Origin: Canna indica
Lineage: Eukaryota; Streptophyta; Magnoliopsida; Zingiberales; Cannaceae
DNA: 64,000 nt
NCBI GenBank assembly: GCA_034359265.1
Contig: CP136891.1
Location: 52,096,501-52,160,500, forward strand
Direction of reading: 5' to 3'
The number at the start of each line of letters is the position of its first letter. Position 1 is the stretch's first letter. This document shows, piece after piece, positions 55,407 through 64,000 of this stretch. The position numbers were made by a program, and so were the translations under genes. The notes below the pieces were generated by a model. That model had not been told where the DNA came from. It did not search any database and was given only the letters and a program-made list of their open reading frames with translations.

Positions 55407-56658
55407 TTAAGGACTCACCAGATCATCAAACAATGAAGGATATCGCTCCCTCATATCATGCTCCACCTCCCAAGTGGCCTCCTACCCGGAGTGGTGCGCT
55501 CCCACCTAACCTTAGCCAAGGGAATCTCCTTGGACCTCAATTTTTTGATTTGACGATCTAGCACCTCAACTGGTCGCTCCTCATATGAGACTGCTAAATC
55601 CACCTCCACTGCGGTAGGCTCAATCACATGAGACTCATCCCGAATATACTTCTTCAGCATAGATACATGGAACACCAGATGCACCCGGTCCATACTGGGA
55701 GGTAAAGCCAACTCATCTGCCACAACTCCCCTGCGCCTGAGAATAGGAAACGACCCGAAGAACCTTGGGCTTAGCTTCCCTCTCTTACCAAACCTCACCA
55801 CCCCTTTCATAAGTGATACCTTGAGGAACACCATGTCCCCCTCAGCAAACTCTACCTCTGTGGCCTTTCCATCAGCATACATCTTCTGGCGACTCTGAGC
55901 TACCAACAATCTCTCCCTGATTAGCTTCACCTTTTCTACTGCCTCCTCAACCAGGTGAGGTCCCATCATAAGGGAATCCCCTGCCTCAAACCAGCCTACA
56001 GGCGACCTGCATCGCCGCCCATACAATGCCTCAAAAGGGGCCATCCCGATGCTGCTATGATAGCTATTATTGTAGGCAAACTCAATCAGGGATAAGTGCC
56101 TCTCCCAACTGCCCTCCAAATCTAGGACACTTGCTCTTAGCATGTCCTCCAATGTCTGAAAGGTCCGCTCTAACTGACCATCTATCTGAGGGTGAAATGC
56201 AATGCTGAACCGAACTTGAGTGCCCAACGCCTCCTGGAAAGACTGTCAGAATCGAACTCTGAACTGAGTACCCCGATCTGAGATGATCATAACAGGAACA
56301 CGATGATATGCGATGATCCGATCCAAAAACAACCTCGCATACTGCTCGGCTAAAAAGGTCATCCTGACTGGTATGAAATGTGACGTCTTGCTTAGGCCAT
56401 CCACTACCACCCAGATGGAATCATTGCCCTTCCCAGACTTTGGCAACCCTGTCACAAAATCCTTGGTTATCTTTTCCCATTTCCATTCTGGTACTTCTAA
56501 GTTCTGGAGTAATCCTGCCGGCTTTAAATGTTCGGCCTTAACCTGCTGACACACCACGCACTTAGACATGTACTAGGCCACCTCTCTCTTCATGCCTTTG
56601 CACCAATAATTCTACCTTAGATTACGGTACATTTTTGTGGCTCCCGGATGCATGGTGT
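55407..56658 (-). pseudogene. Ty3 integrase and chromodomain-like tail (split from the rest of pol)
   Basis: From 56658 down: the zinc-binding end (CVVCQQVKAEHLKPAGLLQN), the core with KITKDFVTGLP, IISDRGTQF and DGQLERTFQTLED (catalytic D, D, E retained), GPYGRRCRSPVGWFEAGD-like sequence, FHVSMLKKYIRDES, and a tail where a 1-nt shift separates VRWE from EATWEVEHDMRERYPSLF. Stops lie at about 56246 and 56573. It inserts element cDNA in functional relatives. The H2C2 finger is divided from its start by the solo LTR at 56664-61994. Confidence 0.9.
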
Positions 56659-57128
56659 ATGTATGTCACACCCCAACTCAAGGTCACGTGATCGGCCAGG
56701 GTATACGTGCCTATACCCCGTAGCCTAAACCATGCACATGCCAACTCATAACAATAAAAGATAGCGGAAAGAATGAAATGGTTTTTATTTTAAATGAAAG
56801 ACCAAACCAGATTTCATTAGAAGTAATTTTAATAAGGGTAATTACCTGAATATATCATGAACTATGGACTTTGTCTCAAATGTATAGCGAACTTTGACTT
56901 CTCCAAATTGCATTCTCAACTATCACATTTGTATCAATTGCATCCCACACTTAAAATTTCGTCAGCTATACCGTTAATCGTGTGACGTGGCATGGACACA
57001 TGGATTTAAAAAATAATTTTTTATTCGAAACTATTAAAAATATATTATTTTTTAAAACCTTTTTGATGTACACGTGTGTTGCACGCGTGGATTAAAAAAT
57101 TATTATTTTTAAACAACATGAATAAAAA

Positions 57129-57620
57129 ATGTTGCCCCTCCTCGCCTCCCTCGCCTCCGTCACTGACGCAGGCCTCCACTTCCGCGAGAAGCTCCTCTTC
57201 ACCGAACACGACCTTGGCGTTGACTCTTCTCATGCCCTCTCTCTCAACCCCTCCCCCAGCTCTGCTCCCCTCTGTGCCCTCCGCTCCTCTAGCGACGCCC
57301 TTCGCTCCTTCGGTCTCCTCCCTGCTGATGTCTCCCGCGTCTTCGCTATGTACCTCTCTCTCCTCACCTGCGACCCTAGCCCCACCGCCATCCCCTTCCC
57401 CAACATCTGCAAGGCCGTCATCCACTGCCCTCGGGTCGTCGGCTCCAGCGTTCTCGGTTAGCTCCTCCCCGCCCTTCGCTTCCTCTACCACCTCGGCTTT
57501 GTCAGCCGCCACCACATTACCTGCCACACCACCGTCCTCCTCATCTCCAGCGTCGAGACTACCCTCCTTCCCAAGCTTGAATACCTCTGTGGCCTCGGCT
57601 TCTCCCACTAGGAGACCCCA
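57129..57620 (+). pseudogene. mTERF-family gene fragment captured by a MULE
   Basis: mTERF proteins are organellar nucleic-acid-binding helical repeat proteins that control chloroplast or mitochondrial transcription. The frame from 57129 reads DAGLHFREKLLFTEHDLGVD, ALRSFGLLPADVSRVFAMY, SLLTCDP, FPNICKAVIHCPRV, a stop at 57460, then [34 protein letters not shown] and CGLGFSH with another stop. The order matches the repeats of a plant mTERF of the At2g34620 type. It lacks the C-terminal part. Third positions are very GC-rich compared with the surrounding DNA. The ATG may come from the TIR junction. Confidence 0.85.
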
Positions 57621-58202
57621 AACCAAGCTTGAATCACCTACCGCCACCAGCGAAGTGGAAAGGATGATCACTGGCGCGACCTTCAACGCTGAACAAAGCT
57701 CAAAAGTATATGAAAAACATAAACAATTTTAGTGGGATCATCTTTAATTATTTATATTATGTGCTCTAGCTGATTTAACTGAAGCAGAGTGGCAGGAAAG
57801 GAGGCATGAAGAGAAAGCCTTTAGCTTATAAAATGATGCCCCCTCCTCTATTATCTAGGTTCCAACTTTGAGAGATGGATGATAAAGCTTTGTTGTTGTT
57901 GTTTGACACTTGGAAGGCATCATTTCATCACCTGCTCATTTGCTGCTCTAGCATCTCAGATGACAAATTAAAGAGAGGAGGAAGAAGATGAAGAGAGAAA
58001 AATGTATATGCAACCTTCTCATTTAAGTCCCCACATCCTTTACAGCAGAAGAACCCCCCAACAAAAAGCCAGCAAACACTCATCCCCACACCCAAAAGCT
58101 TCTTTACAAGCCTTCTTCCTAACCACAACTCTTGACTCCCTAAAAGCATCGACATCAATTAATGGAGTCGCCTATTTTAGTTTGGTTAATTGTCAAGCTC
58201 TG
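57621..58202. other. Middle of the Pack-MULE, origin not recognised
   Basis: About 580 bp between the two gene fragments. The part from 58000 to 58200 may be the 3' UTR of the captured MATE gene, since it directly follows that stop codon. The rest shows no domain. Confidence 0.5.
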
Positions 58203-58765
58203 CTACATTGCAGCACCTTCTTTATGGTCATCGTTGTCACCAATCATGAGCCCCCTCTCCTCCTCCGACGTCACAACGATCTCCACGTTGGTGAGCTTCT
58301 TCGCCCGCAGCGCCTCCACTTCCCAGTCCGTGCGCAATAGCTAGCACCACGACCAGCACCAGCACCACGCACATAGCCTACGCCGTTAGCAACCCGTACC
58401 ACAGCCTGCCGAAGCTGACGTCGAGGGAGAACGCCAGCCCGACGGCCACCGGTGTGCCGACGAAGTAAAAGGAGAGGAGGTTGATCCACACCCCCATAGC
58501 CGGTCGCACCGTGCCTCACAGCACACAACACTCGATCATCTGTGGGCAGTTGCCGAGCTCGCACAAGCCCACGAGCGGTAGAGCCAGCGCAGCGTGGCGC
58601 AGCATGGAGTCGTCCGCCGTGAATAGTCGGGCCCACTGCGCTCGGAACATGGTCGTCCAAGCCACGTTGATGATGCCGATCACGACGGTGCAATCGAGCG
58701 CCACCATCGCCGCCATCTACGCCCGCTTCGGCCACTTGGCGCCGAGCTCGTTACCTACTTGCGTC
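58203..58765 (-). pseudogene. MATE (DTX) transporter C-terminal fragment captured by a MULE
   Basis: MATE proteins export organic cations or metabolites by H+ or Na+ antiport. On the minus strand the fragment reads VGNELGAKWPKRA, stop, MAAMVALDCTVVIGIINVAW, TTMFRAQWARLFTADDSM, ALALPLVGLCELGNCPQ, then after a stop [31 protein letters not shown], and after a shift DWEVEALRAKKLTNVEIVV with stop TAG at 58203-58205. This is the last four membrane helices and native C-terminus of a plant MATE. Two stops and one frameshift are present. It faces the mTERF fragment. Confidence 0.88.
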
Positions 58766-59493
58766 ATTAATCATTAAGAAAGCAGCATAAATATAGTTGG
58801 TAAGGGAAGATGCCTGTCAGGGAAGGAAGGGTGGCGGCATGCGGCGTCGCCGAAGGAAGGATGGTCAGGGAAGATGCTTCACACGTGGACAAAATAGTTT
58901 TTTTAAAAAAAAAATATTTTTTTATTCATGTTGTTTTAAAAAATCATTTTTTAATCCGCAGTACACACGTGGACATCAAAAAAGTTTTGAAAAAATGATA
59001 ATTTTTTAATCAATTTTGAATAAAAAAATATTTTTTTAATCCACGTGTGTGTGCTACGTCACACGGTTAACGGGATAGCTGACGGAATTTTAACGGTGGG
59101 ATGCAATTGATACAAATATGATAGTTGAGGATGCAATTTGGAGAAGTCAAAGTTCATGATACATTTGAGACAAAGTCCATAGTTCAGGATATATTCAGGT
59201 AATTACTCTTTTAATAAAATGGTAAAGTGCGGAAACAATAAATCAACTTTCAACTGTTCATTTACAAAAGAAAATATGAAATAAAGACATGAATATCCCC
59301 AAGGGACTACAACTCCAAAAACTACCAAAAACTACCAAAAACTTGAGTGCATGACAACTACCAAAAACTCGACTACGACCCCTAACTAGGACTACTATGA
59401 GATCAATTTGGCTCCTCTGCCCTCCAGTTGCGCCAAGCCCTCCAGCCCACTTGACCGATCAGGCTCTACAAAACAAAACAAAATGACAACGGG

Positions 59494-59511
59494 TGAGTTC
59501 AAAAGAACTCA
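59494..59511 (-). repeat. LTR hairpin (group A, copy 3)
   Basis: TGAGTTCAAAAGAACTCA again, with the acceptor-like site ending at 59466 on the minus strand. Confidence 0.85.
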
Positions 59512-59716
59512 GTGAGCGGTTCTACCAACCCCTACGAGAAACCAAACACAGATATATAGCATAGTGATAAAACATCTGTCTCAAGCAGGAAAGGTCACAA
59601 GGGTGTGACTAACTCACATGCCACACATGCCCGAAGGCATCCAACACCCAAAAGGTGAAGAACAACAGGCCTAAGCCTATCATGCCCTAAGGCACACATA
59701 TCTCGCTCAAGGGTTA

Positions 59717-60200
59717 TGAGGATAATCGGGATTGGCCCATCTGAACTTATCCTGAAATAGAACCCTAGACAAAATGCAAGAATAATCGAGATTCACCCAT
59801 CTGAACTTATTCCTTAAATGACACTCGAGAGAAATCGGGATTGGCTCGTCCAAACTTACTCCATGAGAAATGCAAGAACAATCGGGATCGCCCATCCGAA
59901 CTTGTCCCTTAAAGATAACGCAGGAATAATCGGGATTCGTCCATCCGAACTTATTCCTTAAATGACACTCGGGAGCAATCGGGATTGGCCCATCCGAACT
60001 TACTCCACGAGAAACGCAGGAACAATCAAGATTCCCCCATTCGAACTTGTCCCTTAAAGATAATGCAAGAATAATCGGGATTCGCCCATCCGAACTTATT
60101 CCTTAAAATATAGAATATTGGGAACAATCGGGATTTGCCCGTCCGAACTTATTCCACAAGATACGCAGGAACAATTGGGATTTGCACATTCGAACTTGTT
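59717..60200. repeat. Minisatellite in LTR group A, copy 3
   Basis: About nine degenerate units of 45-60 bp of the 'atcgggattcgcccatccga' type, the longest of the three arrays. Confidence 0.8.
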
Positions 60201-61644
60201 CCACGTGTTGGGAATTTATCATCCAACCTTCCGGACCAGGCTTGCAATCTGGTTCCTATCCGAGCCTCTCTGCCATTCATAAGATATGGCGACAACAAGA
60301 CCTAACACAGGTACCTCCTACGGTGTCTTAGGGGTGTCCTTATTGAGAAGCGTCTCAACACTCCAATGCCCAACCCCAACTCCTAGACTCATAATGTCAT
60401 AAACCCATGAGGTTTTATTTCATGCATAATATTTAATTTGTTGGCTCTGAACAGATTATGCTGCCCCTTGAATTTTAATTATTTAATTAAAATTTCTATT
60501 TGCTAATATTAGGATTTTGTTTTAAGTTTACTGGTGAGCACCAAACTGGTGTACCCAAGTCGAATTTGACTCCCATAGTGTGTCCTATGGATTCAAACTA
60601 TGTTTTCTAGTCAAAATGATAGGTTACACAACTATGTTCAGTAAACTATACACACCACAATATGGATTTCAAAATCAGCCCTAAATCAACAATTCAGCAT
60701 ATATTTTTCAGCAAAAGAATTTCCAGCACATCAAGGAAATAAATCTGAAATTTACAGAAATTAAATTCTTAATTACTGTCATCACATATTCATAACATCA
60801 AATCCATCATACAAACAAGTTTCATAATTTTCTAATCAAGAACTAACATGCATCCACATCATCATAGGAACAAGACTCATGCTTTAAAACAAGAATCCAT
60901 CCATGGCATCAAGATTAACCTTTCCACGTGCAAACATAGATTCATGAACTGAAAATTCATATTTAAACACACCTCATGCATTAGCATCAAAGGAATTTAA
61001 TTAAGAAGACTAATCCAAGCCTAAATTTTAAAGAACATATCAAATATTTCCCTTAGGCATTTTGTCGAACACTTCGAGGGCACCATTTTCTCCACCTTGG
61101 CCGAGCACCCCTAGGGTCATCGTAGGGCTGCCGAGCCCCATAGGCGGGGTTTTCGGGCCTCCTCCATCAAGACAACACGTGAAAACAATGATAAACATCA
61201 AGAAACGATGGAAGATTCAACAAGAACTCTCAACCTCCAAGAACGGCTCAAGAAAACAAGAAAAACCCCAAGAAAGGAGGGGTAAAACCACTCACATGAT
61301 TTAGGAAGACGAAATTGGGGAAATTCCCAATCTGCGGCCTCCGAATCCGGCCTCAAAGGGTGGCGGCTCGGTTCAAACAAGGGGGAAGAAAGGCGGCGGC
61401 TCTACTCCAAGCCATCAGCTCCAAGAGATGAGAAGAGAGAGAGGGGCGGCTCGGCTTGGCTGGGTGGCTCCTCTCTGCTCGGCTCCAAGAGAAGGGAAGA
61501 AGGAGAGGAAGGGGGCTCGGCCAGGCGGCTGGGCTTGCTTGGCGACTTCAAGAGAAGGAAGGGAGGGGCGGCGGCTGGCGACTCCTCTCTTCTTCCAATT
61601 GGCTTGTGCGGCTCCAATGGGGAGCCGCAAGCCTAAAAGGGGGG

Positions 61645-61651
61645 ATTTATA
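61645..61651 (-). promoter_or_regulatory. LTR TATA box (group A, copy 3)
   Basis: TATAAAT on the minus strand, at the position of TATAAAA in the two other group A LTRs. Confidence 0.6.
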
Positions 61652-61999
61652 GATGCCTCCCCAAGCCCTCAACCCTAGCAACCCGCATCTGTCTCGAGCC
61701 GAAACCAAACCCACTAACCTGACTAAGCTTAATTAAACCCAATCTAACCCCATGCTCCACATAAGCATCCAACACATGCACACACATATGCGACATAATT
61801 TAATAATCATGCACACACAACATAATAATTAAATAAATTTATCCAACCAAGAAAAGAAACTGCATAATTTAAATTCCTACTTACCCGAGCTCGCAAGCTC
61901 GCACCGGACCATGAGTCGACTCAGCTTGACCTCGAACTAGTCCGCTAGGCTGACAATCACAAAGAAAATAAATATTAATATCTAGGATATTACAATGTA

Positions 62000-63732
62000 G
62001 ATCGATGAGCCATCTCTAGCACCTGCCTGTGAACCTCAGTCATATTTGGCACCACTATCCCGTTCTTAAACCTCATAACACCCTCCGAGTCAATACCAAA
62101 ACCATTATCGGCATCGCCTCTCCTAGCCAGATCATTAGTGAGTGCACAAAAAGCATCATCTTCCTGTGCTGCCTGCAACATGTCTACCAACGTGGACTGC
62201 ACCCTCAGGTGAGCCACCAACGCACCAGAAGCTGATACTGACAAGACTGCCCCGCCATCCAAACACATGGCCAAATCCTGAGCCAACGGCCTCCTCCTGA
62301 TTTCCAAATGCGCTAGACTGCCCATAGACTTCATCCTCAAAGCATCTGCCACCACATTAGCCTTCCTCGGATGGTACATGATCGTGCAATCATAGTCCTT
62401 CAAGAGTTCAAGCCATCTTCTCTGCCTCAGGTTTAACTCCTTCTAGGTGAGCAAATATTGGAGGCTCTTATGATTAGTGTATATCTCACAAGCCTCACCA
62501 TAAAGGTAGTCACGTCATAGCTTCAATGCGAACACCACTATTGCTAGCTCAAGATCATGAGTCGAGTAATTCTTCTTGTGGCCCTTCAACTGCCGAGAGG
62601 CATAAGCTATCACCTTGCCATTCTGCATTAACACACAACCCAAGCCGACTCGGGAGGCATCACAATAAATAACAAACCCTCCTGAGCCCGAGGGTACAAC
62701 TAGAACTGGAACCGACATCAAACGGTCCTTGAGCTTCTGAAAGCTCTCATCGCACTTACTGTCCCAGTCGAACTTGACCTTCTTCTGAGTCGGGCTGGTC
62801 AATGGCGCTGCAATTCTGGAGAAATTCCGCACAAATTTCCTGCAATAACCTACCAACCCCAGGAAGCTGCGAATCTCTGTGACATTAGTCGGTCTCTTCC
62901 CATTCTGAACTGCTTCTATCTTTACAGGATCCACCGTTACCCCTTCCTTTGACACCACATGGCCAAGGAACCCTACACTCTCCAGCCAGAACTCGCACTT
63001 GGAAAATTTGGCATATAACATGAGCTCCCTGAGAGTCTCCAGCACTACCCTCAAGTGCTCAACATGCTTCTCCCTGCTCATGGAATATATCAAAATATCA
63101 TCAATAAACTCTATCACAAATTTATCCAAGTATTCCCTGAACACTCGGTTCATCAGATCCATGAATGCCGCAGGTGCATTAGTCAGCCCGAATGACATAA
63201 CCAGGAACTCATAGTAATCATACCTCGACCTCCTGAAAGTCATCTTCGGGATGTCACTATCCCGGATTCTCAACTGATGGTACCCTGACCGCAGGTTAAT
63301 CTTGGAAAACCACTGAACCCCCTGAAGCTGATCAAATAAATCATCGATCCTAGGCAGCGGATAATGATTTTTCACTGTCACCTTGTTAAGCTGCCGGTAA
63401 TCAATGCACATCCGCATGGACCCATTCTTCTTTTTCACAAAGAGCACTGGAGCACCCCAAGGCGAAACACTTGGGCGAATGAAGCCCAACTCAAGCAGCT
63501 CATGCAACTGGGACTTCAACTCCCTCAACTCAGCTGGTGCCATTCGATACGGCAGAATGGAGATCGGCTTCACCCCAGGCTGCAAATCAATACAAAATTC
63601 GATCTCTCTCTCTGGGGGCAAACCTAGAAACTCTTCTAGAAACACATCAGAGAACTCGTACACAAAGCCCAAGAAGGATTGGCAACCGCCTAGAAGTAGC
63701 TTCCAAGCCTTGAGAGCTGAAATTTTCACCAA
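62000..63732 (-). pseudogene. Ty3 reverse transcriptase and RNase H
   Basis: It copies the element RNA into DNA in functional relatives. From 63732 down: [95 protein letters not shown] and IDDILIYS. The first catalytic Asp of the usual KIDLRSGYHQ is Asn here. RNase H follows ([40 protein letters not shown]), with stops at about 62515 and 62447. RNase H ends with [20 protein letters not shown], and the integrase N-terminus begins VLEMAHRST. The Asn substitution and stops make it non-functional. Confidence 0.92.
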
Positions 63733-63764
63733 CGAATCCCCCTTCCCTCACCCTAGAAGGTAAA

Positions 63765-63998
63765 CTAGGGTAATCCGGGCTTAGTGAACGTCACAGTCTT
63801 AGTCGTGCAATCCACTGAGGCAAAATGGTCCACCAACCAGCCCATGCCCAAAATCACATCCAGCTCTAACATTGGCAGGAGTGTCAACTCGACCATCAAC
63901 ACATGCCCACAAATGACCACCTCGCAGCCCCGAAAGACTATCTCTGCCAATACAGGATCGCTCGTAGGCGTAGACACCACAAGAGGCAAATCAAGCAT
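63765..63998 (-). pseudogene. Ty3 protease region (partial, cut by the window end)
   Basis: The frame reads FRGCEVVICGHVLMVELTLL and PMLELDVILGMGWLVDHFAS, which is the distal half of a retropepsin-like protease as found between gag and reverse transcriptase in Ty3 elements (usual motif D-VILGMDWL). The catalytic D-S/T-G would lie beyond 64000. A stop at about 63763 separates it from the reverse transcriptase frame. Confidence 0.8.
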
Positions 63999-64000
63999 AG

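Larger units (their letters stand above)
56835..59208. mobile_element. Pack-MULE carrying mTERF and MATE gene fragments
   Basis: A perfect 9-bp duplication TTTTAATAA lies at 56826-56834 and 59209-59217. The terminal inverted repeats are about 300 bp, starting GGGTAATTACCTGAATATAT and GAGTAATTACCTGAATATAT. Between them are two unrelated host-gene fragments on opposite strands and about 380 bp of unknown origin. No transposase is present. The TIR family resembles the MITE at 13341-13891. Confidence 0.93.
56664..61994 (-). mobile_element. Solo LTR, Ty3 group A, inside the integrase region, with a nested Pack-MULE
   Basis: It is bounded by the duplication ATGTA (56659-56663 and 61995-61999). It reads TGTAATATCC to GGGGTGTGACA on the minus strand and is about 2.95 kb without the MULE. 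The TATAAAT box is at 61645-61651, the donor-like GTGAGTGG at 61295 and the acceptor-like TGTAG ends at 59466. The hairpin is at 59494-59511. Its host is an element of the same LTR group. Confidence 0.92.
59209..61994 (-). other. Remainder of the group A solo LTR; no gene
   Basis: Non-coding LTR sequence containing the hairpin (59494-59511), minisatellite (59717-60200), putative leader intron, GC-rich leader (61350-61640) and TATA box. Open frames at 61062-61722 are a by-product of GC-rich LTR DNA. Confidence 0.75.
47867..64000 (-). mobile_element. Ty3/gypsy chromovirus-type element (group A), runs off the window
   Basis: On the minus strand the window holds protease, reverse transcriptase, RNase H, integrase, polypurine tract and 3' LTR (55357-47867). 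Gag and the 5' LTR lie beyond 64000. The flank before the 3' LTR is TCATG (47862-47866); its partner is outside. Two retroelements are nested in it: 49431-54187 in the 3' LTR and 56664-61994 in the integrase region. The stops are few, so it is moderately young. The domain order (PR-RT-RH-IN) is that of Ty3. Confidence 0.92.

Noticed and set aside
57045..57732. Open frames of 213 and 218 codons overlapping the mTERF fragment
   Set aside because: They are shadow frames of GC-rich mTERF coding sequence, with Ser/Pro/Ala-rich or acidic low-complexity products.
59717..60200. Regularly spaced repeats resembling a CRISPR array
   Set aside because: Units and spacers are both diverged, no cas gene is near, and the array is part of a plant LTR family.

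Overview
This window is plant nuclear DNA: spliced genes with GT-AG introns, an ordinary plant V-ATPase gene, plant-type Ty3/gypsy and Ty1/copia retrotransposons, an L1-type LINE, and hAT, Mutator (MULE), CACTA and Helitron remains. Captured fragments of two other genes have GC-rich coding sequence, which suggests a monocot, but the species cannot be fixed from sequence alone.

Only one host gene looks intact: V-type H+-ATPase subunit d (VHA-d) on the minus strand, 718-12682, ten exons and 351 codons. Two introns carry transposons. Intron 6 holds a 3.7-kb hAT element with 8-bp target duplication plus a 459-bp hAT MITE. Intron 1 holds a copia-like LTR.

From 13 kb to the end the DNA is nested transposons, most of which can be ordered by their target-site duplications (TSDs). 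13.2-15.1 kb: a copia gag fragment split by a MULE MITE, a decayed Helitron helicase and another MITE. 15.16-25.02 kb: a 9.9-kb MULE with long terminal inverted repeats (TIRs) carrying a GRF zinc-finger gene. This MULE was invaded by a solo LTR (16422-18758) and by a deleted Ty3 element (19173-24026) that splits the GRF gene inside its zinc finger. 25.0-28.5 and 39.8-42.6 kb: an AT-rich array of roughly 580-1000-bp repeats, with two short tRNA-derived SINEs. 28.5-39.76 kb: an L1-type LINE inserted in that array, itself hit by a CACTA MITE and by a solo LTR that holds another solo LTR. 42.56-47.87 kb: the 5' part of a copia element. 47.87-64 kb: a minus-strand Ty3 element running off the window. 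Nested in it are a deleted Ty3 element (49431-54187, with a hAT MITE inside) and a solo LTR (56664-61994) carrying a Pack-MULE with mTERF and MATE transporter fragments.

I found no cellular pathway, CRISPR array or gene cluster. The most interesting signal is in the Ty3 LTRs. In several distinct LTR groups a splice-donor-like GTGAGT lies 3' of the TATA region, and about 1.5 kb or more later comes a short hairpin just upstream of a pyrimidine-rich TTTTGCAG acceptor. The hairpin arms differ between groups but stay complementary. This suggests an LTR-borne leader intron with a conserved RNA structure. Other points of interest are the GRF-carrying MULE, the two-gene Pack-MULE, the SINE pair and the hAT element with palindromic ends.
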